A stretch of 64,000 nucleotides of DNA from Granulosicoccus sp045110515 (GTDB lineage Bacteria > Pseudomonadota > Gammaproteobacteria > Granulosicoccales > Granulosicoccaceae). This document shows positions 16,461 to 26,301 of the stretch, in pieces. Within the stretch, counting starts at the first letter, position 1. The number at the start of each line of letters is the position of its first letter. The position numbers and the translations under genes were made by a program. The notes beneath the pieces were generated by a model. It made no database searches. It was not told the origin of the DNA and saw only the letters and a program-made list of their open reading frames with translations. The stretch covers positions 1 to 64,000 of the forward strand of contig JBGCGD010000049.1 in NCBI GenBank assembly GCA_045110515.1. Reading direction: 5' to 3'.

Positions 16461-18917
16461 CTACCTCATACGCTCGCCAGCCGGATCGTAAGCTGCGCGC
16501 AAAGAGGCCCCTGCGTCAAACATTTGTCCACCCACATCAATCTGCCACTGCTGTGACGCTAACCAATCTGCGGTAACCGGATCGGAACTTTTTACATAGC
16601 CAAGGCCTACGGAGGCGCCCAGCGTATGCCCATAATTGCCGGAGGTTAGATAACCGACACACTGACCATTCATAACAATAGGCTCATGGTGATAGAACAG
16701 CGGCTCAGGGTCTTTAAGGACAAACTGAACCAGTCGTTTATTCAAGTGAGACTTACTGTCTTTCTGTCGTGCAATTGCGTCATGACCAATGAAGGGGATG
16801 GACTTGTCCATCGCACAAACAAAACCCACACCGGCTTCCAGAGGCGTGTCTTCATCTGCAACGTCATGACCGAAGTGCAGAAATTTCTTTTCTATTCTGC
16901 AGCTATCCAGAGCGTGCAAGCCTGCCAACTGCAGACCGTGCGCCTGCCCTGCCGCCCAGAGGCGATCAAAGGTTGGTACCGCCATGTCAGTCGGGACACA
17001 CAACTCCCAACCCAGCTCTCCGACAAACGACACTCGAGTGACTCGGATAGGCGCATAACCCAGCTCCCCATTGACACTGCGACCGAACGGAAACGCTTCA
17101 TTGGATAGATCAAGGTTGAGCAGTGGTTCAAGCATTGCCCGGCTGTTCGGTCCCATAACACCAAACACAGCATATTGATTAGTAACGTCAGTGACCGTAC
17201 AAAAGTCGTCTGCACCGATATGTCGTCGCAGCCAATCGAGATCCTTATGCGTGGTTGCCGCACCACTGATGACCATGAATTCAGTTTCCGCAAGACGCGT
17301 GACAGTAAGGTCTGCCTCGATGCCGCCTCTTTCATTGAGCCAGTGCGTGTAGACGATTTTTTCGGCGCTGACATCAATATCGGCTGTACAGATACGTTGC
17401 AACACAGAAACGGCATCACGTCCCTGTACAAGATATTTCGAAAAGCTTGATTGGTCGAACAAGACAACCGAATTTCGTGCTGCTGCATGTTCCTGAGCGG
17501 AATAATCAAACCAATTCTGCCGGCCAAAACTGTATTCGTATTTGGGCTCAACACCTTCAGGTGCAAACCAGTTGGGACGCTCCCAGCCAGCAACCTGACC
17601 AAAGCACGCATTATGCTCTGTTAAGCGTTGATGAATGGGTGAGAGTCGAGCGTTACGGCCTGTTTCAAACTGACGGAAGGGGTAATGTCTTTCGTAGAGC
17701 AGTCCCAATGACTCTTCGGCACGTTCGGCAGCAAAAGCCTGTGTTCCCATGAACGGATACATACGGCGAATATCGTTGCCCCACAGATCCAATGGCGAAT
17801 GGCCGTGATGCATCCATTCAGCACACACTTTTCCGATACCACCTGAACTTTGAATACCCACAGAGTTGAGACCTGCAGCAACGAAGTAGCCTTGAACCTC
17901 AGGCGCTTCACCGACATGGAATTGATCATCGGGCGTGAAGGATTCCGGTCCACAGAAAAAACTGCGCCAACCAACATCACTCAACATGGGCACTCGTATC
18001 ATAGCGTCTTCGAGAACAGGCATTAACTGCTCTTCCATATGGCCGGGAAGCTCATCAAACGAGAAGTCTTCAGGTATGCCCTTTTGGCCCCAAGCTAACG
18101 CTTTTTTTTCAAACGCTCCGACCAGTAAGCCACCAGCGTCTTCTTTAATGTATACGCATTTGTCGTGATCTCGCAAGACAGGCAAGTCTGGAGTAACTAG
18201 ATCATGCTTTTCAGTGACTGCATAGTAGTGCTCGCAGGCGTGCAAAGGAACATTGACTCCACTACGTTGACCAAACTCGCGGGCCCACATACCGCCGCAA
18301 TTGACGACAAAGTCTGTGGCAATGGTCCCTTGGTCGGTAACCACACCTTTCACTCGCTTATTCTCGATTAGCACGTCATCGACTCGAATGCCTTCTATGC
18401 ATTTTGCTCCACGCATTCTTGCACCTTTGATGAAGGCGGTCGTAATTTCGATGGGGTTACCCTTGCCATCGTGTTCGACAAACGTGCCTCCAATAAGACC
18501 AGACGTATCAACCAGAGGGAACAACGCTCCGATCTCTTCTGGCGTCACTGAATCGACCCGCGTGACGTTGAACGCATTGTTCATGGCAGCAACACGACGA
18601 AGCTCCTCCCAACGAGCTTCACTATGGGCAATCGAGAGGCTTCCCACTTGCCGAAAACCCGTTGACTGACCGGTCTCAACCTCTAAATCGTGTAAGAGGC
18701 GCATGGAGTATTCGGTGAGACGGGCATGACTCTCGTTGGCCCGGACTGTGCCAATCAGACCGGCGGCATGCCAGGTTGTGCCACAAGCAAACTGCTTTCT
18801 CTCAAGCAAAACCACATCTTCCCAGCCTAATTTGGCTAGGTGATAAGCGACACTAGCACCGGTCACTCCTCCCCCGATAATGACCGCACTTGCCTTCTTC
18901 GGAAGCAATTCAGACAC
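16461..18917 (-). CDS. FAD-dependent oxidoreductase with GcvT domain, dimethylglycine/sarcosine dehydrogenase family
   Basis: The 818-residue protein fuses an N-terminal DAO flavoprotein domain (AVIIGGGVTGASVAYHLAKLG at about 11-31, CGTTWHAAGLIG at the covalent flavin region, GLNSVGIQSSGGIGK near 350) to an FAO middle segment and a C-terminal aminomethyltransferase-like domain (about 480-815: VFGVMGPNSRAML, VTRVSFVGELGWELCVP, GLHALDSCRIEK). Such enzymes oxidatively remove N-methyl groups from dimethylglycine, sarcosine or related betaine breakdown products and pass the one-carbon unit to tetrahydrofolate. The exact substrate cannot be read from the sequence. GTG start with a GAGG site nine bases upstream. 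It stands alone, so it may act in osmolyte catabolism. Confidence 0.88.
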   Translation of the reverse strand: MSELLPKKASAVIIGGGVTGASVAYHLAKLGWEDVVLLERKQFACGTTWHAAGLIGTVRANESHARLTEYSMRLLHDLEVETGQSTGFRQVGSLSIAHSEARWEELRRVAAMNNAFNVTRVDSVTPEEIGALFPLVDTSGLIGGTFVEHDGKGNPIEITTAFIKGARMRGAKCIEGIRVDDVLIENKRVKGVVTDQGTIATDFVVNCGGMWAREFGQRSGVNVPLHACEHYYAVTEKHDLVTPDLPVLRDHDKCVYIKEDAGGLLVGAFEKKALAWGQKGIPEDFSFDELPGHMEEQLMPVLEDAMIRVPMLSDVGWRSFFCGPESFTPDDQFHVGEAPEVQGYFVAAGLNSVGIQSSGGIGKVCAEWMHHGHSPLDLWGNDIRRMYPFMGTQAFAAERAEESLGLLYERHYPFRQFETGRNARLSPIHQRLTEHNACFGQVAGWERPNWFAPEGVEPKYEYSFGRQNWFDYSAQEHAAARNSVVLFDQSSFSKYLVQGRDAVSVLQRICTADIDVSAEKIVYTHWLNERGGIEADLTVTRLAETEFMVISGAATTHKDLDWLRRHIGADDFCTVTDVTNQYAVFGVMGPNSRAMLEPLLNLDLSNEAFPFGRSVNGELGYAPIRVTRVSFVGELGWELCVPTDMAVPTFDRLWAAGQAHGLQLAGLHALDSCRIEKKFLHFGHDVADEDTPLEAGVGFVCAMDKSIPFIGHDAIARQKDSKSHLNKRLVQFVLKDPEPLFYHHEPIVMNGQCVGYLTSGNYGHTLGASVGLGYVKSSDPVTADWLASQQWQIDVGGQMFDAGASLRAAYDPAGERMR

Positions 18918-19061
18918 TTGGAAATACCTCAGCTAGTTAAAGGAAACGCCCGCGGTACTTGTAGCAAAAATAACAAGCCAGCTCGACCTTCAGACACTTT
19001 ACCGCTTTGGTGCCAGAGGTACCCGTCACTGGGCGAACTAAAGCCGTTCGCAGTCGGTGTT

Positions 19062-19580
19062 TTAAGGTGTAATGGGCTTCACTTTCGCCCAAATGGTGAG
19101 GAAGGTACCAGTGAAAGCCGCCCCATCTTTACAAATCCAACGATCGAGTTCGTCAACGCTTACCCAACGGCCGTCATCAACTTCTTCGGCCTGAAGCGTT
19201 AAGGGCTGATCAGAGTGAGCTGTGTAGATCTGGGTAAATTCAAAGCCGTTACTGCGCTCCGGAGGCAAGCGCCCGACAGGGACCAAATCGTCAGGTGCAA
19301 GCTCGACACCGAGCTCCTCAGCTAGCTCCCTGATCGCGCATTGCAGGTAGCTCTCACCACTATCGACATGACCTGCGGCACTCGTGTCCCAAAGGCCCGG
19401 GCTATTGTCTTTTAAAAGACTGCGCAATTGAACGAAGATCTGATTTTTTGAGTTCAATAGAAGGATGTGTGCGGAGCGGTGAAGGAGGTTGTCCCTATGA
19501 ACCTCATCGCGGGTGGCTCTACCCACGACCTCATCGTTCTCATCCACGACATCAAGCCATTCTTTCTGTTCCAATGACAT
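19062..19580 (-). CDS. Nudix hydrolase
   Basis: The roughly 172-residue protein carries a full Nudix box, GHVDSGESYLQCAIREL followed by AEELGVEL, with the REUXEEXGU pattern intact. The N-terminal LDVVDENDEVVGRATRDEVH and LHRSAHILLLNSKNQIFVQLRS match the IDI/YfcD-like branch, which hydrolyses nucleoside diphosphate-linked substrates; the precise substrate is unknown. I prefer ATG 19580; an in-frame TTG at 19601 would overlap the end of the upstream RAYT gene by 11 bases. It probably shares a transcript with that gene. Confidence 0.87.
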   Translation of the reverse strand: MSLEQKEWLDVVDENDEVVGRATRDEVHRDNLLHRSAHILLLNSKNQIFVQLRSLLKDNSPGLWDTSAAGHVDSGESYLQCAIRELAEELGVELAPDDLVPVGRLPPERSNGFEFTQIYTAHSDQPLTLQAEEVDDGRWVSVDELDRWICKDGAAFTGTFLTIWAKVKPITP

Positions 19581-19590
19581 CGGCGTCGAT

Positions 19591-20529
19591 TTAACCGGCA
19601 AGAACTTTCTTTCGCAACTGCTTCACATGTTTTTGTAGATCACGATCTTCAGCAAGCTTGTCCCTGAAGTAGCGTTGGTTTCTACTCATCGTCGTTAGAT
19701 CACGATTAAATCGATCAGCCATTGCTGTCAGAGTTGCAATATTGAGCTCCATTGCAAGGTACGTAATAGATTGTCTTATCTGGCTCTCTCTTCGCGCCCG
19801 GCTCTCGCATTTAAGCGCAAGCTCTTTGATTCCCTCTTCACGGCATACACGCTTAACCAGTTGGTTTTGTGTCATTGGAGGTGGTGCAACTTTTACAGGC
19901 TTCAACGCTTTCTTAATAAATTTTTTGTCCCCTAGCACCCGACCACCTTCGGAACCTCGCACCAAATCAGTGCGCTCTGTTTCATCCTTACCAGCATCAA
20001 CAAAGCGGTTGAACGCGTTCCTTGCTGTTTTGGATGATTTTCCGAACGTGCTGAGTACGGGACTTGTACTTAACCAGGGTTGCTCTTCAGCTCCCATATA
20101 CGCCGCATGGCTAGTCCACTTGGCACTCGAGGCGTCTTTAGACACTTTTGACCTGACTGGGTTGTTATGAATAAACCGAACAAGATCGTTTAGGTATTGA
20201 ACTTCGTCGATAAGAATTGCCTTGTAACGGCCATGGAACAGTGGCCCGCTTCTTTTATGTTGCTTGTTAAAGTGTCTAGTGTAACGAAAAGACAAATTCT
20301 GCATGACTTTGGACAAGGGTACGTCCCCTACTCTCACAGCCATCTGGACGTGATCTTTAGCCCAACAGTAAGCGATAACGGTGTGGTCAAAGCGCACCGA
20401 ACCTTCTTCGACCAGTACTTCCCATGCACGACGGTCTGACACGCCTTTAAAGATGGCCTGATTTTCCAGACCTTTGAGAATGACGTGATACACAGCGCCT
20501 GAGAAGTGAATTCTTGGTTTTCTAGCCAT
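19591..20529 (-). CDS. RAYT/Y1 transposase-like HUH protein with altered HUH motif
   Basis: The 312-residue protein has a Y1-transposase (REP-associated tyrosine transposase) domain in its first 140 residues: RIHFSGAVYHVILKG, FDHTVIAYCWAKDHVQMAV, LSFRYTRHFNKQHKRSGPLF followed by HGRYKA, and LVRFIHNNPVR. Normal members have HVHLL (an HUH metal site) where this one has HVQMA, so the second histidine is a glutamine at residue 62. The candidate nucleophile Tyr83 is kept. The C-terminal half (about 200-312) looks like a basic, DnaA/HTH-like region with REEGIKELALKCESRARRES and DLTTMSRNQRYF. I see no REP palindromes or terminal repeats next to it. It may be a domesticated or inactive relative. Confidence 0.8.
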   Translation of the reverse strand: MARKPRIHFSGAVYHVILKGLENQAIFKGVSDRRAWEVLVEEGSVRFDHTVIAYCWAKDHVQMAVRVGDVPLSKVMQNLSFRYTRHFNKQHKRSGPLFHGRYKAILIDEVQYLNDLVRFIHNNPVRSKVSKDASSAKWTSHAAYMGAEEQPWLSTSPVLSTFGKSSKTARNAFNRFVDAGKDETERTDLVRGSEGGRVLGDKKFIKKALKPVKVAPPPMTQNQLVKRVCREEGIKELALKCESRARRESQIRQSITYLAMELNIATLTAMADRFNRDLTTMSRNQRYFRDKLAEDRDLQKHVKQLRKKVLAG

Positions 20530-20865
20530 TATACTTTATGCAGTCTCATGAACGACTTTGACTGTGGAACGCCACCTAAACGCAGCCTTGCACGTTGATA
20601 CATTTTGCGACACAAAGAAGTTATCCCTCGATTGCCCGTCTCTTGGGTCCGAATCTTTTAACTCCAATTGATGCTACGGTTTGTAGGCATAAGCGGATCT
20701 ATAATAATGAGATAGGAAGCTAACAAATATCAATTCTCAGCCTGACTCGCACAATGCCCTAGACTGAGCCAATGCCTGGCCCCCGTTATGAATGGGTGGC
20801 TTACAGGTAAAACCCATAAACTAGGTGTAGCATTCAGTGAATGACCACCGTAAGGAGAAGATAAG
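20530..20865. other. 336-bp intergenic region between divergent RAYT-like and dgt genes
   Basis: No gene or convincing REP-type palindrome is visible. A TATAAT at 20700-20705 on the plus strand could be part of a dgt promoter, but no -35 of proper spacing precedes it. A strong AAGGAG site at 20852-20857 belongs to dgt. Confidence 0.4.
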
Positions 20866-22176
20866 TTGAGTGTATGGCTAGAGCGTCGATCGGAGTTAGA
20901 ACGCAATCCGAGTCGCGGCTTCAACAGCACGGGCCAAGATAGTCAGTATCAACGAGATCGTGCACGAATAATTCACAGTGCATCCTTTCGTAGCCTACAG
21001 TCTAAAACACAAGTCCTGGGACTGGGTGAGTCCGACTTTTACAGAACACGACTGACTCACTCCTTAGAAGTTGCGCAAGTGGGTTCTGGCATTTGCGAAT
21101 GGCTACGTGATCAGAAAAGCAATGAGGCGTTTGTAGATCTCATCCCCTCTTTCAGCCTGATCGAAGCTATTTGTCTGGCCCACGATATCGGTCACTCGCC
21201 ATTCGGGCATGGAGGAGAAGTCGCCATGAACACCATGATGCGCGACCACGGCGGATTCGAAGCAAATGGCCAAACCCTTAGGATATTGGCAAGACTGGGC
21301 GAATACTCCCCCTCCTGCGGACTCGATCTCACTCGAAGGACTATGCTAGGGACCATCAAGTACCCAGCGTTTTACTCGGAAGTCTGTGAATACATTCCTG
21401 TTGAAAACGAAAATTCTTTGAACATCGATCACTGGTCTCCGCCCAAGTGTATTTATGATGCGGAACGCGATGTGCTTGAATGGCTACTTGAGCCGTTCTC
21501 AGAAGAAGATCGAAGCAGGTTTTTATCGCTCGAACGCCTAAAGCCCGGTCATGCGAAAACAAAATACAAGTGCTTTGACACCAGCATCATGGAACTGGCT
21601 GATGATATTGCCTATGGTGTTCATGATCTAGAAGATGCTTTAGCGCTAGGTTTAGTCGATCGCGAAAGCTGGCAGGAAAAAGTCGTGGCAGTGCTCAAAT
21701 CTTTCGAATCAAACCCCGTTAATGATCGGATGGATGAATTCAACCGCTTGTTATTTAGCTCTTCTGCAAAAGATCGTAAACACGCTATCAGCCGCCTAGT
21801 CGGTTACCTTATCCGCAGCATCTATGTCGACGAGCAAGAAGGCTTTGAAGCAGATCTTCTGCGTCTACAGGTTCGCATGGAAAGCATGGCCTATAAAATC
21901 TTGCTTCTAATAAAAGACTTTGTTATGCGAGACGTGATATTCCGCCCTGAATTGCAAATGCTGCAATACAAAGGGCAACGCGTGGTCGTACGACTCTTTG
22001 AAATATTCGCTGCCAACCCTAAACGGCTTTTACCGGTTGCTGTTTACAAACAATACGAAGAATGCGGCTATCGAGCAATTGCCGATTTTCTATCCAGCAT
22101 GACTGACGTATCGGCTGGCAAGCTCTACCACAAACTACTCAGCCCAACATCTGGTTCGATATTCGACAGACCCTAG
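20866..22176 (+). CDS. dgt: Deoxyguanosinetriphosphate triphosphohydrolase (dGTPase)
   Basis: The 436-residue HD-domain enzyme hydrolyses dGTP to deoxyguanosine and triphosphate. The N-terminal RDRARIIHSASFRSLQSKTQ, then RLTHSLEVAQ and AHDIGHSPFGHGGE, carry the HD metal ligands (H...HD), and a later MELADDIAYGVHDLEDA supplies the third aspartate. The start is a TTG six bases after an AAGGAGAAG site; no better ATG exists nearby. It converges on the large oxidoreductase gene, with a strong hairpin in between. Function in dNTP balance is known for the family; the length suits the Pseudomonas-like branch. Confidence 0.93.
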   Translation: MSVWLERRSELERNPSRGFNSTGQDSQYQRDRARIIHSASFRSLQSKTQVLGLGESDFYRTRLTHSLEVAQVGSGICEWLRDQKSNEAFVDLIPSFSLIEAICLAHDIGHSPFGHGGEVAMNTMMRDHGGFEANGQTLRILARLGEYSPSCGLDLTRRTMLGTIKYPAFYSEVCEYIPVENENSLNIDHWSPPKCIYDAERDVLEWLLEPFSEEDRSRFLSLERLKPGHAKTKYKCFDTSIMELADDIAYGVHDLEDALALGLVDRESWQEKVVAVLKSFESNPVNDRMDEFNRLLFSSSAKDRKHAISRLVGYLIRSIYVDEQEGFEADLLRLQVRMESMAYKILLLIKDFVMRDVIFRPELQMLQYKGQRVVVRLFEIFAANPKRLLPVAVYKQYEECGYRAIADFLSSMTDVSAGKLYHKLLSPTSGSIFDRP

Positions 22177-22188
22177 TCAAGAATGCCG

Positions 22189-22220
22189 GTTCATGCAGTT
22201 GTGTAAACAACCGCATGAAC
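22189..22220. terminator. Hairpin between convergent dgt and DUF3683 oxidoreductase genes
   Basis: GTTCATGC-A-GTTG pairs with CAAC-C-GCATGAAC around a six-base loop: twelve pairs and one mismatch. No long T run follows on either side, so it is a probable bidirectional terminator or mRNA end structure. Confidence 0.55.
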
Positions 22221-22231
22221 TGACAACCTTC

Positions 22232-25200
22232 TTATAAGAGTACTTGTTCCACGCCGCCATCGTTCGCACGATCAACGAACTCGTTGGCCCAGTTTTCACC
22301 GAAGAGTCCTTTGGCCAGCTCGACAACGATATAGTCCGTATCCATGCCAGTCTCGTCCTTATAACGGCTAAGCCCCTGCACACAGGCCGGACAAGACGTC
22401 ATCATTTTTACATTATGCGATAAGTCTCCGGAGGCCACATTGTTAGCGGCAAGATTGGCTTGCAACTCTTGAGCTTTTCGCTGACGTACCTGTGTCGCGA
22501 TATCAGGCCGGGATACGGCGAACGTTCCAGATTCACCGCAACACCTGTCCGACTCAGTCACGCTTTTACCTAATAATGCTTCGGTAACCTGCATAGGCTG
22601 ATAGGTTTTCATGGGGCTATGGCATGGGTCGTGGTAAACGTAGTGCTCACCACTCACTCCGTCTAGCGAGTAGTTTTTTTCCATCAGATATTCATGAATG
22701 TCGAGCAACCGACAACCTGGAAATATTTGTCCAAACTCATATTTGAGCAACTGATCCATACACGTACCGCAAGACACAATAACGGTCTTTATATCTAGGT
22801 AATTAAGCGTGTTCGCAACACGATGAAACAAGACCCTGTTCTCGGTGGTTATTTGCCTACCTTTATCAACGTCACCGCTGGATGTTTGGGGATAACCACA
22901 ACACAGGTAACCCGGCGGCAGTACCGTTTTACTACCGGTATCGTAAAGCATGGCCAAGGTGGCTAAACCAACTTGACTGAACAAGCGCTCCGAACCACAC
23001 CCTGGGAAATAAAAGACGGCCTCGCTGTCTTCTGTCGCTTTTTCTGGATCGCGAATGATAGGAACGTATTCTTTGTTTTCAATTCCTAATAGAGCTCGAG
23101 TGGTTTTGGCGGGCAACATAGATTTACCCGGTAGCTTTCGGTTTACAAAATGCACCACCTGCTCAATGGGAGGAGTTCCACCATTGGTGTTTCGAGGCTC
23201 ACTTTTGGCATTCACAACTTTAGGCAGCCGCCCCACCAATCCATTAGCGGTTCTTTGCGCCTTAAACCCCCATTCGATCATGCCTTTTCGCATCACTTTT
23301 ATCGTAGCGGGGTCTTTTACGTTCAAAAACGCCATGGACATTTTCGTGCCCAGATTGAAATTCTTTTGACCGCGATCACCCAAGATTTTTCGCATGGTGA
23401 TAGAGACCTCACCAAAATCAATGTCTACCGGACATGGCGCTAAACACTTGTGGCAAACCGTACAGTGGTCCGCAATATCGTTCATCTCGTCAAAATGACG
23501 GATAGATAGACCCCGCCTTGTCTGCTCTTCATATAAGAAGGCTTCGATAATCAGCCCGGTGCCAAGCACTTTGTTACGAGGGGAATAAAGTAAATTTGCG
23601 CCTGGCGAGTGAGTGGCGCACACAGGTTTGCACTTACCGCAACGCAAGCAATCTTTAATACTGTCGTTCAGTGACCCTAGTTCGCTTTGCTCAAGGATAA
23701 GCGCTTCTTGTTGTACTAGCCTGAGTGAAGGTGTGTAAGCGTTCTCAAGACTTGAGCCCGGCATCAATTTGTCTTTATTGAAGTGACCGTTAGGGTCAAC
23801 TTCTGATTTATAGTCAGCGAAGGCTTGAATGACCGACTGATCCATGTACTTTATTTTCGTCAAACCAATGCCGTGTTCACCCGAAATGACCCCTCCGAGC
23901 AACGTGGCTAACTCCATAACTCGCTCAACAATACCTTCAGCTTGCTGCAGCATCGTGTAGTCATTGGAGTTAACAGGAATATTGGTGTGTATGTTCCCAT
24001 CACCTGCATGCATATGAAGTGCGGTGAACAAACGCTGCGGGCGCCATTTCGCATGGATCTCGTCAATTCGCTTACAAAGCCGAACATAACGGTTACCGGA
24101 AAAGCGCTCTTTCAAGGGTTTTTCAACAGACGCACGATACGAGATGACATCATCTCGCCTTAGCAATGCAAGCACACAACTATCAGCCTCAACCGGCTCT
24201 CTAGAGTCTCTTAAGGCTGCTAAAAACGCCTCATCAGAAGCTTGTAATTGCTCATAGAGCCCACTCCAGCGCTGGTAAGTTACATCAAGCACGTCCAGCG
24301 CTGCATCAAGACTATCGCGGACAATAGTTTTCGTTTCATCACTGTCGTCCAACCCCACTGCAGCCAGGGATTCTCCTTCCCCGCTTCGCAGCAACTGACG
24401 CACGTGCTCAAGCATCATGAGTTTGTTACTCAGCGCATGCTCGATGTTTATTCGCTCGATGCCTTCGCTGTAATCAGCCAATCGCGAAAGCGGAATAACA
24501 ACATCTTCATTGATCTTGAACGCATTAGTGTGCGCAGCTATTGCCGCTGTGCGGGAGCGTGCAGCCCAAAACTGACTTCGAGCTTCAGCACTGACGGCAA
24601 TAAACCCTTCCGCTCCGCGCTTATTAACGAGACGAACCACGCCGGATGCAACGCGCCCAACCAAGTCTGCGTCATCACTAACAATATCTGCCAGCAACAA
24701 CATCTTGGGTAACTCGCCTCTTGCAGCCTTGGCACTGTACTTAACGGCCTTGATATATCGGTCGTCGAGATGTTCTAGACCGGCCAACTCGATTCCGTCA
24801 GTGTTGTCTATATAGTCTTTTACCTCCGTGATACCCAGCACGGCCTGCCGTAGATCCTTTCCGTAGAACTCCATACAAACCGTTCGGATATTGTCCGGCA
24901 TGCGGTGCAGGATGAATACTGCCGAGGTGATTAAACCGTCGCACCCCTCCTTTTGCACGCCGGGTAAACCACCTAAAAATTTATCCGTAACGTCTTTGCC
25001 AAGACCTTGCTGGCGCAAACTTGCGCCGGCTGCCTCAATTACCCAGGGCTCTCCAATTAAGGCACCACTGTCAGCATCGCTACGAGTCACTTTGAAACGC
25101 ACCGACTCCTGTAAATGAATTTTTCCTAAGTTGTGGTCGACCCTTTCTACATCCAGCCAATGCCCATTAGGATCTACCATTCGCCAAGACAATAAATTGT

Positions 25201-26125
25201 CTAGGGTTGTGCCCCAAATGACCGCTTTCTTACCACCGGCGTTCATGGCGATATTGCCACCAATGGTAGATGCATCTTGAGAAGTAGGATCTACCGCAAA
25301 CGCTAATCCTTTTGCTGATGCATCCTCCGATACCCTGCGAGTAACGACACCGGATTCAACCTTGATGGTATGCACCTGTCGCTCGGGGTATTCATCGGTG
25401 GCTGTTAGCGTCGTGTGCTCGATGGGAGATCTGGCATCCAGCTTTTCGATATTGATAACCGCCGTTTGCGCATGCAAGGGAATAGCTCCACCCGTGTACC
25501 CGGTACCGCCCCCTCTTGGCACAATAGTTAGTGACAGTTCAATGCACTTTTTTACTATTGCAGGCAACTCGCCTTCTGAATCTGGCGTGATGACGACAAA
25601 CGGGAGCTCTACCCTCCAGTCAGTTGCATCGGTTACGTGAGACACCCGTGAGAGACCATCAAATCGGATGTTGTCCGGGTGCGTGACACCTCGCATTGCC
25701 TGGCGAACAGTCTTTCGATAGGCCTGCATGTCTGTAAGGCGTGTCTGGAAATCCTGAATTGCTGAATTGGCAAGCTTTATCAGGGTATCGACACGTGCAT
25801 CACCAGACTGACGGTCGACAATTTGACTGACACGATGGCTCAGCGCCCCGACCAATGCATTGCGCCGACGACGGTTGGTCAACATATCTTCCTGAATGAA
25901 GGGATTTCGATCAATAACCCAGATATCACCCAACACCTCGAACAACATTCGAGCGGATTGACCCGTTCTACGCTGGTCGCGCAGACCTTGAATGAGTTGC
26001 CACCCTTCCTCGCCTAAATATCGCAGAGTAATCTCACGATCCGAAAACGAGGTGTAGTTATAGGGAATCTCCCGAAGTTGCTTTGGCGGGAGATCTAGGG
26101 GGGCGGTAGCCAACGGTGCATTCAT
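22232..26125 (-). CDS. Giant FAD/FMN-linked oxidase fused to 4Fe-4S and CCG domains (DUF3683 type)
   Basis: The 1297-residue protein has, in order, a DUF3683-like N-terminus (about 1-130), an FAD-binding type 4 domain (about 170-400: TIVPRGGGTGYTGGAIPL, DPTSQDASTIGGNIAMNAGG), an FAD-oxidase C-terminal domain (about 430-760, ending ALHMHAGDGNIHTNIPVN and GGVISGEHGIGLTK), a ferredoxin-like pair of clusters (CLRCGKCKPVC and CTVCHKCLAPCPVD), and two CCG/heterodisulfide-reductase-like modules (CCGYPQTSSG, DPCHSP, CCGESGTF). It merges the GlcD and GlcF functions found in separate subunits elsewhere, and should oxidise a 2-hydroxy acid such as D-lactate, glycolate or D-2-hydroxyglutarate and pass electrons to the membrane pool. 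The substrate is uncertain. Single gene, ATG start. Confidence 0.9.
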   Translation of the reverse strand: MNAPLATAPLDLPPKQLREIPYNYTSFSDREITLRYLGEEGWQLIQGLRDQRRTGQSARMLFEVLGDIWVIDRNPFIQEDMLTNRRRRNALVGALSHRVSQIVDRQSGDARVDTLIKLANSAIQDFQTRLTDMQAYRKTVRQAMRGVTHPDNIRFDGLSRVSHVTDATDWRVELPFVVITPDSEGELPAIVKKCIELSLTIVPRGGGTGYTGGAIPLHAQTAVINIEKLDARSPIEHTTLTATDEYPERQVHTIKVESGVVTRRVSEDASAKGLAFAVDPTSQDASTIGGNIAMNAGGKKAVIWGTTLDNLLSWRMVDPNGHWLDVERVDHNLGKIHLQESVRFKVTRSDADSGALIGEPWVIEAAGASLRQQGLGKDVTDKFLGGLPGVQKEGCDGLITSAVFILHRMPDNIRTVCMEFYGKDLRQAVLGITEVKDYIDNTDGIELAGLEHLDDRYIKAVKYSAKAARGELPKMLLLADIVSDDADLVGRVASGVVRLVNKRGAEGFIAVSAEARSQFWAARSRTAAIAAHTNAFKINEDVVIPLSRLADYSEGIERINIEHALSNKLMMLEHVRQLLRSGEGESLAAVGLDDSDETKTIVRDSLDAALDVLDVTYQRWSGLYEQLQASDEAFLAALRDSREPVEADSCVLALLRRDDVISYRASVEKPLKERFSGNRYVRLCKRIDEIHAKWRPQRLFTALHMHAGDGNIHTNIPVNSNDYTMLQQAEGIVERVMELATLLGGVISGEHGIGLTKIKYMDQSVIQAFADYKSEVDPNGHFNKDKLMPGSSLENAYTPSLRLVQQEALILEQSELGSLNDSIKDCLRCGKCKPVCATHSPGANLLYSPRNKVLGTGLIIEAFLYEEQTRRGLSIRHFDEMNDIADHCTVCHKCLAPCPVDIDFGEVSITMRKILGDRGQKNFNLGTKMSMAFLNVKDPATIKVMRKGMIEWGFKAQRTANGLVGRLPKVVNAKSEPRNTNGGTPPIEQVVHFVNRKLPGKSMLPAKTTRALLGIENKEYVPIIRDPEKATEDSEAVFYFPGCGSERLFSQVGLATLAMLYDTGSKTVLPPGYLCCGYPQTSSGDVDKGRQITTENRVLFHRVANTLNYLDIKTVIVSCGTCMDQLLKYEFGQIFPGCRLLDIHEYLMEKNYSLDGVSGEHYVYHDPCHSPMKTYQPMQVTEALLGKSVTESDRCCGESGTFAVSRPDIATQVRQRKAQELQANLAANNVASGDLSHNVKMMTSCPACVQGLSRYKDETGMDTDYIVVELAKGLFGENWANEFVDRANDGGVEQVLL

Positions 26126-26238
26126 GACGTAAACAGTACACTTATTGACGCAAATGTATAAGGATAATTTACAACGAAAAACCTTGGACGCAGGTTCACT
26201 GTTTGTACGCTGTAGTCAGCCAATCGTATTTATCGGAC

Positions 26239-26269
26239 AAAAAAAAAGCCCCGACGTTGCGGGGCTTTT
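26239..26269 (-). terminator. Rho-independent terminator after rplM-rpsI
   Basis: On the minus strand GCCCC-GCAACGTC-GGGGC is followed by nine T. It starts about 33 bases after the rpsI stop. The plus-strand side also has four T. Confidence 0.92.
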
Positions 26270-26301
26270 GTACTGCTAACACGCCAAAGGCGCAAGCAAT
26301 A

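Noticed and set aside
18918..19061. Glycine-type riboswitch before the DAO-GcvT gene
   Set aside because: The conserved glycine aptamer core was not found in this 144-base stretch.
20530..20865. REP palindromes expected near a RAYT gene
   Set aside because: No GTAG/GTGG-headed hairpin or paired palindromes were seen on either side of the gene.
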